A DNA stretch of 64,000 bases from Klebsiella sp. RHBSTW-00484 (GTDB taxonomy: Bacteria; Pseudomonadota; Gammaproteobacteria; Enterobacterales; Enterobacteriaceae), in the NCBI RefSeq assembly GCF_013705725.1, contig NZ_CP055482.1, positions 198,878 through 262,877 on the forward strand, given 5' to 3'. The position numbers and the translations under genes were made by a program. A model generated the notes under the pieces. That model made no database searches. It was not told the origin of the DNA and saw nothing but the letters and a program-made list of their open reading frames with translations. This document shows, piece after piece, positions 34,879 through 43,574 of this stretch; positions within the stretch are counted from its first letter, which is position 1; every line of letters begins with the position of its first letter.

Positions 34879-35064
34879 TCCCGGCTGCCCTGATCCCACG
34901 TCGCTAAGACCCGGTATACTCAGGCATTCTGCCCGGAAGGCAATTGGCTTCGGTGATCGGGTATTAAAATAGGGCCAGTCTGTTTTTCTGCGAGTTTCGC
35001 GCTCTGTTGATGGCGTGAAATCACCTTTTCCGGATGCCCTCCCTGGCTGTCCGGTGCGCTGGCG

Positions 35065-36246
35065 CTACGCCCAGCGGTATGGGGTAAAATAGGTCTCGTT
35101 AACTTCAAGAAATTCGGTCAGGGAATTCATCGCTCTCGTGTCGTATGCAGTCACAATAAAACGGTAACCGTCCACCGTTTCGATGTAACTGATCCCCCGT
35201 GGCGTGCTGCTGGCATTCACCACTTCCGCCGTCATCATAAACTGGCCTTGCGGGAATTCCTGTGACAGGTAGATAAATCCGGTGGTTGCTGATGACGGGG
35301 TGGCATTCATCAGCACACCGTTAAATTGCTGGCCGTGTCGCGCCGGGATCAATGTGCTGTCCGCCGTCGCCTGATTCAGCAGCTGCCGGATCAGGGTTTC
35401 CTCTTTATATGAGCTGTAAGCGCGGACATCGTCTTCAGCCCCGGAGCGTGAGCAAACACCTACATGTGCAAGCCGCCGGTATTCGTTACGCATGTAGGCA
35501 TGACAGGATGCACCCGCTCGCCCCTGAAGGGTGACACCAAAATCTTCACACAGCATCAGAACCTGGCGCAGATTGTTGTCATATACCGTCGCAGTAAGGG
35601 CCAGGTTATAACTGACGAATGTCAGCTCAAAAACCCGTGTATGCATGTCACTAACGTGTGCCTCCATCCGGATCAGCGGCTTTTCAGTCAGCGGATATGG
35701 AGTGCCGTTCACGCAGTACGGGGTAACGCCGCTAAAACACTCGCCGATCACGCTTGCAATGACTACGTCGGCGTCAATGACAGCCGGTGCCGGGACATAG
35801 ATCTGAAACTGTCCTTCCGTGCCAGATTGGGTAAGGACGGGGAACAAACGCGGGGAATTAAGCTGCTCAAGGTCAGCATTGATCAGTTCTGTCCAGCTGG
35901 GTTTCCCGGTGGGTGCATCGAGGCGCAGGCCCAGGTTATCGCAGAAGTCGACGATCTGCCGGGAGTGTTCCACCATCACTGCCCCGGAGAGAGTCAGACC
36001 GTGCGTCGTCATCTTCAGCTCACTCGTCCGTGTCTGGGTATTCTGGGACCAGGGCTGTAAAGAAAGTGTCGTCCGGCTTAGTGAAGGTATAATTGTTTCA
36101 TTCAGTGGGTCGATCAGTTGGCAATGCGCATTCAGCCGGGGGACAAGGGCATCAAATATGAAGCTTGCCTGTTGTTTAGTGCTGGTCTGAATATAAAACA
36201 TCGCATCCGTGCCTGCATCCCTGGATAAAATACCGAAAAGTTTCAT
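35065..36246 (-). CDS. Hypothetical protein (393 aa)
   Basis: Begins MKLFGILSRDAGTDAMFYIQ. A large soluble protein of mixed structure with internal repeat-like segments: three regions contain a VNAS/VEHS-type strand followed by FCDNLGL, LCEDFGV and LTEFLEV. This suggests two or three related domains, each with a strand-rich part and a helix. No enzyme motif seen. It follows a HigB-like gene by eight bases, so the two are probably co-transcribed. Function unknown. Confidence 0.72.
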   Translation of the reverse strand: MKLFGILSRDAGTDAMFYIQTSTKQQASFIFDALVPRLNAHCQLIDPLNETIIPSLSRTTLSLQPWSQNTQTRTSELKMTTHGLTLSGAVMVEHSRQIVDFCDNLGLRLDAPTGKPSWTELINADLEQLNSPRLFPVLTQSGTEGQFQIYVPAPAVIDADVVIASVIGECFSGVTPYCVNGTPYPLTEKPLIRMEAHVSDMHTRVFELTFVSYNLALTATVYDNNLRQVLMLCEDFGVTLQGRAGASCHAYMRNEYRRLAHVGVCSRSGAEDDVRAYSSYKEETLIRQLLNQATADSTLIPARHGQQFNGVLMNATPSSATTGFIYLSQEFPQGQFMMTAEVVNASSTPRGISYIETVDGYRFIVTAYDTRAMNSLTEFLEVNETYFTPYRWA

Positions 36247-36254
36247 TTTTTACC

Positions 36255-36551
36255 TTAATGGATTAGCGATTTATAATCATGCGCCGACAGGTGAACGTTA
36301 TGTACGCCATCATTCCACACAAAGAATAACCGATATTTTGAATTAACTCGAATGGAAGAGTACCGGTTTGCGGTCATCCTTAAGCGTTCGTAACGCAAAC
36401 TACTTGATAACAATTCGCGTTCGTTTTTTACATTATTTAACGTTTTCAGTCTGCATGAAATCGCATTTAACAGATCAGCAGGAATACCTGCTGTGGACTT
36501 TCCATTACGGAAAAAGCTTTCCAGCCGTCTGTCTTTAAATGAATGGATCAT
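36255..36551 (-). CDS. HigB/RelE-superfamily toxin-like protein
   Basis: 98 residues beginning MIHSFKDRRLESFFRNGKST and ending YRLFFVWNDGVHNVHLSAHD, the start and end pattern of HigB ribosome-dependent mRNA interferases. The Arg/Lys-rich middle (RYERLRMTANRYSSIRVNSK) supplies possible catalytic residues. The usual HigA antitoxin, which should follow directly, is absent; the next gene encodes a 393-residue unknown protein. It may be a solitary toxin relative, inactive, or neutralised by another protein. Confidence 0.78.
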   Translation of the reverse strand: MIHSFKDRRLESFFRNGKSTAGIPADLLNAISCRLKTLNNVKNERELLSSSLRYERLRMTANRYSSIRVNSKYRLFFVWNDGVHNVHLSAHDYKSLIH

Positions 36552-36614
36552 ATCTTCCTCCGTAATGGAATGAGTAAAATTAAATAAGAATTATAAAAGC
36601 CTGAAGCTGATTTA

Positions 36615-37082
36615 TTAAATCCCGAGAATTCTGGCTGCGACCGTTAGTTGTTTATCACTTAATGGATATTTCCGTGATAACGTCGATTTCAGACTGTTCA
36701 GAAAGCTGTTCTCCCCGTCTTGCTGTGTGATGGCGTCAACCAGTTCCTGATTGCTCTTACACCACAGATTGAACGCGGAAGTCTTTGATTGTACAGCACG
36801 CTGACGCACTACTGCCTGAGCTGCTGAAATCTTGCGTGCCGCTTCCGGGTATGTGCGATATAACGCGGAAAGGGTGTAACATGTACGGGTTGTGACCAGG
36901 CTATAGCCCGTACCATTACATGCCATGCAGCGGCTCCTATAAAAGTGTTTACGCTCACCACGGCCTTTGCATTTATTGCAAGTGACCCGATAAATATATT
37001 CCCCGGTGCCTTTTACTGAATCAATACACTGAATCTTAGCGTTGTCGATTTCAATTCCGCTCTGGTCAAAGTATTTATCCAT
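36615..37082 (-). CDS. Protein with DnaJ-type CxxCxGxG zinc motifs (155 aa)
   Basis: CNKCKGRG and CMACNGTG near residues 35-60 form a pair of CxxCxGxG motifs as in the DnaJ zinc domain; two such motifs make one zinc site. The rest is helical and basic. It probably binds protein or nucleic acid through the zinc module. The 239-residue protein at 61452 has a related pair (CFACGGTG, CVTCNGSK). Driven by shared-signature promoter 8. Confidence 0.78.
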   Translation of the reverse strand: MDKYFDQSGIEIDNAKIQCIDSVKGTGEYIYRVTCNKCKGRGERKHFYRSRCMACNGTGYSLVTTRTCYTLSALYRTYPEAARKISAAQAVVRQRAVQSKTSAFNLWCKSNQELVDAITQQDGENSFLNSLKSTLSRKYPLSDKQLTVAARILGI

Positions 37083-37111
37083 TTTTGATTCCTCAGGTTT
37101 GGTCTGAAGTA

Positions 37112-37160
37112 ATCATGACAGATTGGTCTCGCTGGCTAATAACCTGAATGAAAGATTTTT
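37112..37160 (-). promoter_or_regulatory. Shared-signature promoter 8
   Basis: Minus strand: AAAAATCTTT (37151-37160), 8 bases, GGTTATTAGCC (TTATTA 37137-37142), 19 bases, CATGAT (37112-37117) preceded by CTGT. Confidence 0.72.
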
Positions 37161-37834
37161 AAAAATAATTTTGCAGCACTGCTAAAGGCAGTTTATATAT
37201 GCAGGATTCAATTTTACTGAGAAATATTTTCGGAATTGTCTGTTTACAAATACCAAAAAAAAACCAATGAGGTCTTAATTACATCCTTAATGGGCATGGT
37301 TATTTTACATCCTTATGAGTAGCAATGCTTATGTGTTAATTTAAAAACACCATATGCGTCTAAGGAACTTCCTATCCGCCTTCATGAAGCTTTTTTCCGG
37401 TTACCAGTAAGGGCCATATGACTGGCAAATATTCCGCTCGCGGTATACCGAAGTTCCGAGAGGATGGCGAAACGGCAGAATGCTACAGTAAAGGAGAAAT
37501 GTTAGCTATAAAACGGTGGCACAGGGTCGGGATACTCGCGGGCTGAAATGGCAGATTCAGTTTGTCTTCCGGCTGTAGCGTCCCTTCCCCACTCACAAGA
37601 CCCATCTTAACCGAAGGTGTCGCAGCCTTTCTCCCAGACGCTCGACGATTCCTGGGTTTAAGGTCACGAAACAATGGTCATGCACACCGGCTTTCAACTG
37701 GCACAAATGTGATTACGAAACACTCGTTAATGCCCTCCCGGTAAGCCTTTAGAAAAGTTACTTTTCTGAGATTAAAATGGACTATTTTAATTATAGTTTG
37801 GATATGAATTTTTAAAAAAATAAATGCCTTCAAC
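37161..37834. other. Long spacer without a convincing gene
   Basis: About 670 bases between the divergent minus- and plus-strand blocks. AT-rich at both ends with a GC-richer middle. Short frames (for example 37483-37674 and 37562-37744) have no ribosome site and no family likeness. A perfect palindrome copy lies at 37752-37766. Confidence 0.5.
37754..37764. repeat. Dispersed palindrome copy 6 (perfect)
   Basis: GAAAAGTTACTTTTC (37752-37766), all 15 positions, in the divergent spacer. Confidence 0.82.
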
Positions 37835-37865
37835 TTATTTGGAAAATAAGCCGGAATGTTAGAGT
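37817..37865 (+). promoter_or_regulatory. Shared-signature promoter 9
   Basis: Plus strand: A-rich box (37817-37826), 8 bases, TTATTT (37835-37840), 19 bases, TAGAGT (37860-37865) preceded by ATGT. A weaker member; it drives 37896-38672. Confidence 0.6.
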
Positions 37866-37895
37866 GTTCTCATTCAAAAAAGAGGAGAACCAACC

Positions 37896-38672
37896 ATGCC
37901 AAAATGTCTATTACCTGCCGAGCTTGCGGAAATTGTCTGTGGATTACTGGTGCAACCCACATTAATGAATGAATTAAAAACACCGGAGTCGCATAAAGCA
38001 TTTATGCAGGATATCGCTGAGCTGGTGGCGAAACATTGCGGAGGAGAGATTGACGGTGTGATCATGCCGGTGGATCGCGATGAATCAAGCCAGGCCGATT
38101 ATCTGACCTCTCCGGATGTAACCCCTTATCTCGTCGTATCTCCCGGCGCGGACATGCACTCCCTCACCGATAATGTCTGGCGTCACCATGCCCGAGATGG
38201 CTGGCTTGACCATATCAAAGGCAGCGACGAAGAAAGCCCTGATGAATTGCCGACGCATAAAGAGTGCTCAGTTCGCCGCTACGCCCTCCAGCGGATGCTC
38301 CTTCAGACACAAACCAACCATGCTAATCTTCCCTCGCAGGTGGTACGAATGCGTGATTACTGCAACCTCGACGACGAACAGCCCGGGTCTTCAGCAGAGT
38401 TTATCGTTACTATGGCGCTCGGCGGTCATGCCCAGCTGGCAGTACAGGATGTGGAATCACGCCTGGTAATGGCCCTGACGTTGTTAATTGAAAATGGTGT
38501 TCCCTCGGTCCATGTAAACGCGGGTGACACTGATCCTTCAGTTCTGCACGTCCAGGCTGCTCACGGCGGCATGGTCCTTTCAACTGACTCCCTGAATCAT
38601 GAATTCGGTATTTCGCCGCCTGACAGGTATACCAACGGTCGCCCTGGCTTATTAGTTAAAGCAGCCTCCTGA
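37896..38672 (+). CDS. Hypothetical protein, tandem paralogue A (258 aa)
   Basis: Begins MPKCLLPAELAEIVCGLLVQ with a GAGGAG site. It aligns with the next gene over the whole length: L-x4-ELA-x2-I, AEHCGG/AKHCGG, PYLVV/PYLIV, L(T)xNVWxH, VPSVHVNAGD/VPTLHIDTGS, and the ending HAAHDGLVLT or QAAHGGMVLS. Acidic, soluble, no enzyme motif recognised. The pair and its two like promoters were probably duplicated together. Confidence 0.75.
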   Translation: MPKCLLPAELAEIVCGLLVQPTLMNELKTPESHKAFMQDIAELVAKHCGGEIDGVIMPVDRDESSQADYLTSPDVTPYLVVSPGADMHSLTDNVWRHHARDGWLDHIKGSDEESPDELPTHKECSVRRYALQRMLLQTQTNHANLPSQVVRMRDYCNLDDEQPGSSAEFIVTMALGGHAQLAVQDVESRLVMALTLLIENGVPSVHVNAGDTDPSVLHVQAAHGGMVLSTDSLNHEFGISPPDRYTNGRPGLLVKAAS

Positions 38673-38743
38673 TTCATTAATTACAAATTTGTCCTTTTTT
38701 AATTCCATTGTTCGCTCTTTGTTTAAAGGGCGAATATATTTTT

Positions 38744-38792
38744 AAAAAACTTCACGCCGGGTTATTAGCCAGCAAACCGAAACTGTTAGAAT
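38744..38792 (+). promoter_or_regulatory. Shared-signature promoter 10
   Basis: Plus strand: AAAAAACTTC (38744-38753), 8 bases, CCGGGTTATTAGCC (TTATTA 38762-38767), 19 bases, TAGAAT (38787-38792) preceded by CTGT. A strong member of the family on the opposite strand from most others. Confidence 0.8.
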
Positions 38793-38820
38793 TAACACAT
38801 CAGATGAAAGGATGACTATC

Positions 38821-39597
38821 ATGGCTAAATTAATTTCAACTCGTGAACTGGCAACAATTATTACTGCATTACTGGTAAAACCGGAATTATTGGGCGAGCT
38901 GGATTCTCCAGAAAAACATCGCGCACTGATGGAGGATCTGGGGCGTGTTGTGGCAGAGCATTGCGGCGGCAATGTCACGGAAATCGCATTGCCGGAAACC
39001 GATGGTACGGCAGTTGATGAAGCTTTGCTGGATGGCCAGCCTGTCCGCTATCTGGAAACAAAAGAAAGCTCCCCATATCTCATCGTACACCCTGACGACT
39101 CACTACCGTCTCTGACGCATAACGTTTGGATGCACGCTGATCCTGATGGCTGGGAAGAACATTTCGATGGCGAGGACAATCCCCTGATGGAGGAGTTGAG
39201 CCAGCAGTTCCGCCAGCAGGTGTATGCGCTTCTGACGCCGGAATCGCAGGCAACGCCTTCAGAGATTATCCGGACGTTACAGGACTGGCAACTGGGTGAA
39301 ACCCAGCTGCCAGAAGAAGACTGTCAGTCCTATCAGGTGAAGGTGTTGTTAGAAGAGAAAAACATTCAGTGTGAAGTGGTGAATGAATCCGGCACGACTT
39401 GTTTCGGCCTCATTTTTGAGATCGATCGGGGTGTACCGACGCTGCACATCGACACGGGCAGTGATTCACTGCTGCATATTCACGCGGCACATGACGGCCT
39501 TGTTCTGACACCAGATGCGCCGAACCACGGATTTGAAGATGCTCCAGTAGACCGCTTTTCTTATAACAGCCCGTCCCTGTTGGTGCCAGGGGTGTAA
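38821..39597 (+). CDS. Hypothetical protein, tandem paralogue B (258 aa)
   Basis: Start at ATG 38821 (MAKLISTRELATIITALLVK), seven bases after GAAAGGA; an in-frame ATG at 38812 is too near the ribosome site. Paralogue of the previous gene along its length, most strongly in the C-terminal VPTLHIDTGSDSLLHIHAAH region. Acidic and soluble. Function unknown; possibly a paired or heteromeric product with copy A. Confidence 0.75.
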   Translation: MAKLISTRELATIITALLVKPELLGELDSPEKHRALMEDLGRVVAEHCGGNVTEIALPETDGTAVDEALLDGQPVRYLETKESSPYLIVHPDDSLPSLTHNVWMHADPDGWEEHFDGEDNPLMEELSQQFRQQVYALLTPESQATPSEIIRTLQDWQLGETQLPEEDCQSYQVKVLLEEKNIQCEVVNESGTTCFGLIFEIDRGVPTLHIDTGSDSLLHIHAAHDGLVLTPDAPNHGFEDAPVDRFSYNSPSLLVPGV

Positions 39598-39908
39598 CCT
39601 GGCAAACAACACAGCGGTATTTTGGCCCCGAGTGAAATAATTCAGGACAGGAGTCAGGCAGATGGGCGATGTTGCCACACTACCACCGAAAATTAACGAT
39701 GGCGTACTTCGACGCTGGAATGCTCAGCGCGGGCAACGAAATGGCCGAGGCGGAAGGTATAAGCGCCTTCCGTCACAAAGCAACCTAAGTAACTGGGTTG
39801 TAAGACGTCTGATTGAAGAAATCATAATGGAGGACCGACGAAGAGCAGCATCAGGTTGAGCAGTATGTTGATCAAGTTACCACTACTGGCGCAGGAGAAG
39901 TGGAAGGT
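39598..39908. other. Spacer with degenerate small frames
   Basis: About 310 bases. A 29-codon frame (starting MAYFDAGMLSAGNEMAEAEG) and other short pieces look like remnants of a gene family seen on large plasmids, but none has a complete structure. No promoter of the shared type here. Confidence 0.4.
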
Positions 39909-40058
39909 ATGACCCGCGTCCCGGTAGTTCCCACGATGGAACAGCTAATTGCAGGCCGGAAGCAGATAACTTCGGCCACTGGAAAAATGTCTCGATTAAT
40001 GAGCCAGCGTCTTGCAGATGTTTACCGTGCAATGGTCGCAACTGCAAAGGGGGAGTGA
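39909..40058 (+). CDS. Small basic helical protein (49 aa)
   Basis: ATG 39909 follows GGAAGGT and reads MTRVPVVPTMEQLIAGRKQI, ending one base before the next start. The predicted helices and net positive charge would suit a nucleic-acid or partner-binding peptide. The tight spacing with the following gene supports real translation. Function unknown. Confidence 0.55.
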   Translation: MTRVPVVPTMEQLIAGRKQITSATGKMSRLMSQRLADVYRAMVATAKGE

Positions 40059-40059
40059 G

Positions 40060-40401
40060 ATGCGTGAATTACTTGGAAAGACAGGGGCAGAACATCAAGC
40101 CTCCGTAATGTATCAAACGTTTGGACACCTCGATGCGAAGCCAGGCGAAAAGCATAAAGGTCACTTCGTTTTTATCAACGGTCAGCACGGCGATCTGTGT
40201 GTTGTGCATAGTGAATTTTCATCCTTTGACGAAGGTCCTGGCTATTTCAGTGACCGTGCCGATTTCATCTGGGAATTGGTTAAAGACGGAGGACCCTGCT
40301 CTAAGGTCGGCATCTACCGGTTTGACGGCGAATACTCGCTTCCTAAACGCCGGAACGGGAAAAGGTTTTCGGGAAGCGTGACGTGCCTTCAATCATTCTA
40401 A
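40060..40401 (+). CDS. Hypothetical protein (113 aa)
   Basis: ATG 40060 (MRELLGKTGAEHQASVMYQT) lies behind GGGGGAG, so the longer upstream reading is rejected. Beta-rich middle (HKGHFVFINGQHGDLCVVHS). Runs in a plus-strand chain of small genes 39909-42189. Function unknown. Confidence 0.65.
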   Translation: MRELLGKTGAEHQASVMYQTFGHLDAKPGEKHKGHFVFINGQHGDLCVVHSEFSSFDEGPGYFSDRADFIWELVKDGGPCSKVGIYRFDGEYSLPKRRNGKRFSGSVTCLQSF

Positions 40402-40501
40402 TTTCGTAGTGCATGAGCACCGACAGGTTATCAGTAAAACGGGGAGCGCCACAGTTCGCGTGCAACCTTCCCTATCCATCAACTCGAATGAGTACATAAT
40501 A

Positions 40502-40765
40502 ATGACGAACGCTGACGCATCTAACGTTAAGACCAGTCCAGAATTACCAACTCTCGAACGTGTCTATGCTCTGCTCAAGGACAACTATAAACCCGCAAGA
40601 TTTGCTGATCGGGATGGGGAAATCTGGGGGCATGAGTATTCATGGAATCTGGCAAAATCAAGCCTGCAAGACCTGGAGAAGTACGGGAAATCGTATGTAT
40701 CGAAGCATTCCGACCGGATGGGCGATGGATTCAGTTTTGGTCCTGACCTGGTCATTATTCGCTGA
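40502..40765 (+). CDS. Hypothetical protein (87 aa)
   Basis: ATG 40502 (MTNADASNVKTSPELPTLER) is chosen because the upstream part has no plausible ribosome site and low-complexity content. Soluble, with a C-terminal glycine/phenylalanine segment. Part of the same plus-strand chain. Function unknown. Confidence 0.58.
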   Translation: MTNADASNVKTSPELPTLERVYALLKDNYKPARFADRDGEIWGHEYSWNLAKSSLQDLEKYGKSYVSKHSDRMGDGFSFGPDLVIIR

Positions 40766-40816
40766 CATGCGCACGGAAGTGAGTAAGATGGCTGGCTGCA
40801 CCGGAGGACAAGAGTG

Positions 40817-41071
40817 ATGAAGGGTAAAAATATCGTGGCTCGTGTCGTGCGGGAAGCGACCTATAAGTGGGAAACCCGCCACAAGTTAACGCCAGAACAA
40901 TGCTCTGAAATTAATCAACTGATGCGTCGGCTTTCAGAACACCTTGCCTGCCCCGTTTGCAAAGCAATGTCCTTAAAGCAACTCAGGCACGCAGAATACA
41001 TTTTGAAATGCGGAACGTGCGGTGAAGAGTTTCTTATCAATAAACGTAAAGAATCGGCTCACGCGAGTTAA
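40817..41071 (+). CDS. Zinc-ribbon-like protein (84 aa)
   Basis: ATG 40817 follows GGAGGAC. CPVC and CGTCGEEF in the C-terminal half (about 17 residues apart) form a two-CxxC zinc ribbon, after a basic N-terminal helix. Such small ribbons usually bind nucleic acids. Follows the previous gene by 51 bases. Function unknown. Confidence 0.68.
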   Translation: MKGKNIVARVVREATYKWETRHKLTPEQCSEINQLMRRLSEHLACPVCKAMSLKQLRHAEYILKCGTCGEEFLINKRKESAHAS

Positions 41072-41106
41072 GCGCGGTGAATGAGCACAACAGTAAGGTG
41101 ACAACC

Positions 41107-41406
41107 ATGAAAGAACTGATTTCGGTAGCTCAGGCGGCTCTGGACTATATCGATGCCTTACCCAGCGACATGGTGGCATCACTCCATACGATGCCTGGCT
41201 TTGATCGCGATTGGGCAACAGAAGTCATTGCCGATGCTATCGTCGAAAGTAACGAGTCCCGGGAACAGATACAGCAGCAGTCGCAGGCAATTCAGTTGCC
41301 CGAGACCTGTTTCTTTGATGGCCCGGGCAACACAACAGAAACGTATTTCCTGGCAGACGATGTCAGAGAGTTACTCCGGTCAGCGGGCGTCCAATTTAGC
41401 GAGTGA
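41107..41406 (+). CDS. Hypothetical protein (99 aa)
   Basis: ATG 41107 (MKELISVAQAALDYIDALPS) follows AAGGTG. Helical, acidic; a TCFFDGPGNTTETYFLADDV segment near the end is strand-like. Member of the plus-strand chain. Function unknown. Confidence 0.62.
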   Translation: MKELISVAQAALDYIDALPSDMVASLHTMPGFDRDWATEVIADAIVESNESREQIQQQSQAIQLPETCFFDGPGNTTETYFLADDVRELLRSAGVQFSE

Positions 41407-41484
41407 TACGGGTAAAGTTCCCAGGCAGTCCGGTCTCACATCGGTATTACGCCAGACGCTGTCAACATTAATTCGATTCAGGGC

Positions 41485-42189
41485 ATGACAATGGAAAACA
41501 CAGTAATACCGACGGTAACAGAAAACGAGATGGAAGAGGTGATCACCCGTCACACGGCATACGGGCAGGTATCGGTAAGCCGCACGACAACGACGGGGCA
41601 GCGCTTGTATGCCTCCGACCTCATTCATAAAGAGGTGATTACGCTGACCTTCAGTGAATCAGAGCAGGTTGAGCGCGATGGAGTGATCCGTCATCGGCTG
41701 GCGGAAGGCAGACGCCGTTCCCCACTTCTGAAAGTCAGTCTGTCTCCGGCTCAGTGGGCCTCAATGATCACATCGTTCGGAATGAGTGACGGCGTGCCGT
41801 GTACCATTAACAGTTTGATTCGCGGCGACTATGAGCGCCAGCCGGAGATTGGCTATATTGAGTCGACACGCGAACGTTATGAGCGTCAGATCCGGGAAGC
41901 CTCTGAGCGCGAGATGGCGAAAGTGAATGAAAAGCTGAAAGCACTGGCTTTGCTGGTGGCAAAAGGCAAGGCAGGAAAGCGCGAGCTTGAAGAAGTATAT
42001 CAGTCTCTGTCCGGCGCAATCGCCAACCTGCCGGTTAATCTGGCCTTCAGCACCCAGTTGATGCAGGAATCCATGGACAAAATCGTCTCACACGGCAAGG
42101 CCGAACTCGAAGCCTCCGCCATGGGCGTGGCCGCTCGTCTCGGTATGAAAGAAATTAGCCGCTTGGCCTCGTTGGAAGACAAGAAGTAA
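41485..42189 (+). CDS. Hypothetical protein with coiled coil (234 aa)
   Basis: ATG at 41485 or 41491. The first 115 residues are a mixed domain containing LSPAQWASMITSFGMSDGVP, then a long charged coiled coil (RERYERQIREASEREMAKVN...) and a helical C-terminus. It may form dimers or filaments; no enzyme motif. It is the last gene in the plus-strand chain and converges with 42199-42621. Function unknown. Confidence 0.7.
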   Translation: MTMENTVIPTVTENEMEEVITRHTAYGQVSVSRTTTTGQRLYASDLIHKEVITLTFSESEQVERDGVIRHRLAEGRRRSPLLKVSLSPAQWASMITSFGMSDGVPCTINSLIRGDYERQPEIGYIESTRERYERQIREASEREMAKVNEKLKALALLVAKGKAGKRELEEVYQSLSGAIANLPVNLAFSTQLMQESMDKIVSHGKAELEASAMGVAARLGMKEISRLASLEDKK

Positions 42190-42198
42190 CCGGTACGA

Positions 42199-42621
42199 TC
42201 ACCCATAAGCATACCTGCTGCACACATAAGCGGCACAAAGCTCAGTGGCCAATTCATAGCGTGTTGACATAAACCGTACACACAAATGTGCTTCGTCGTG
42301 GCGGGTGCCTGATATGCGGTTCCCGACGCGGCCCCCTTCTCTCTTTAGCGGTCCACAGGACTCCAGGTAATGCCGGTGGGCTGTATCCAGGACGTTTTCC
42401 AGTAGCCGACAGTGGTCGGCGTCATACCCCTTAAGAAGGTGTTCCAGTTCTGCCATGGCGAGTGCGGGTGGTAACCAGGTGACGCCAAGACGCAAAAATT
42501 GGAGCTGCATTTGAATTTGATGGCGATCGGGCGTGAGACCCTGCACCCGGGGAGCGCGATAGCAAATTCTCTCCAGTGGAGCGAAATGCGTGATAAACGT
42601 TTTCTCAGCAATCTCTGACAT
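42199..42621 (-). CDS. Hypothetical protein (140 aa)
   Basis: Helical protein (MSEIAEKTFITHFAPLERIC) with several cysteines and histidines spread along its length. Converges with the plus-strand gene ending at 42189. A terminator of the upstream pseudogene separates it from 42709, so it probably has its own promoter. Function unknown. Confidence 0.6.
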   Translation of the reverse strand: MSEIAEKTFITHFAPLERICYRAPRVQGLTPDRHQIQMQLQFLRLGVTWLPPALAMAELEHLLKGYDADHCRLLENVLDTAHRHYLESCGPLKREGGRVGNRISGTRHDEAHLCVRFMSTRYELATELCAAYVCSRYAYG

Positions 42622-42672
42622 TCGACTAAATCAGCCTGTTCCGTTTCTTTCTGGCTACGTTAAGACACCATG

Positions 42673-42695
42673 AAAAGGCCCCGTATGACGGGGCC
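42673..42695 (-). terminator. Rho-independent terminator
   Basis: GGCCCC-gtatgac-GGGGCC (42677-42695), followed on the minus strand by TTTTC. Ends the DUF4165 pseudogene transcript. Confidence 0.8.
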
Positions 42696-42708
42696 GGTTC
42701 TGTGGTGT

Positions 42709-43574
42709 TTATTGGATTTGCGGCAGCTCGATCATGAAGCGGGATTCGCCAACTTTGCCGCTGGTGGCCGGGAAGATCGGGATCAGGATGCCATCCCCTT
42801 GACCGAAGTCTATTGTGATGTCTTTCGAATCTCCGGGAATGACAGTCGCCCCATTCATACTGACCGCAAAGGCCGCATCTTTACGGACCGTCAGCGTGCC
42901 GGTCTGCACTCCTGTGATCAGCGAACCATCTTTCTTCCGGATGCTGTTGGTCCGCAGATACGCCAGTGGCTGGTTATCTGATGTCTTCAGCCCCATGCCC
43001 ACAGCCAGCGTCTTGATGGTATTAAATTCAATCAGGTTGTTCGGTACGTAGCGGAACCGGCTGCTCTTTGTGGTGCTGTTTCCGGCTTCATCCATTGCTA
43101 TGGCAGTCAGCACGTAGGAATCTGCATCATCTGTTGCGGGGAAGATACGCGGGTATCAATGCTGAAGGAGTAGCTGGTTGTGGCCACGACATTCGACTTA
43201 TTGTCGAGGGTTTCGGATTTAAGGGCAAAAGTCCCCTCGCCCAGTACCGGCAGTGCCATGGATTTGCCGTAGTACTCACTACCATCAGCGGCAGTGATCC
43301 TGTCGGCCACTGTCACCAGGCCGGTGACACTCTGGAACATCTGCACATTATCTGATGATCGTGTCACGGTAACGCGCTCGTAGCGGTCGAGACCAGATAT
43401 CAAGTTCAGCGTAATTGCGCTACCTGGGTTGAGATACGCTCTGGAGGGTTCAGCATTCACTTTCGTACCACGTGTGTCGGTGTACGAATAGTTGTACAGC
43501 TGAGCCTGGCCGCAAAGTGGGAACAGCAGTGCCGCATAGACGGCGGCGATCAACGGACCTCTGTAAAATTTCAT
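42709..43574 (-). pseudogene. DUF4165/Ig-like exported protein gene with internal deletion
   Basis: The N-terminal 140 residues (signal peptide, then QLYNYSYTDTRGTKVNAEPS) match the start of the three intact relatives, and the C-terminal 135 residues (from YPRIFPATDDADSYVLTAIA in another frame to FMIELPQIQ) match their end. About 1.6 kb between them is missing. The join falls at the short sequence GATACCCGCGTATCTTCC, where the SIDT of the N-terminal part meets the YPRIF of the C-terminal part with a frame change, so the product stops after ...QIPTC. A decayed fourth family member. Confidence 0.85.

Noticed and set aside
34920..35108. 62-codon minus-strand frame overlapping the 393-residue gene
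   Set aside because: Overlaps the end of a better-supported gene and has no ribosome site.
37483..37744. Overlapping short frames in the 37-kb spacer
   Set aside because: Both strands open by base composition only; no start context.
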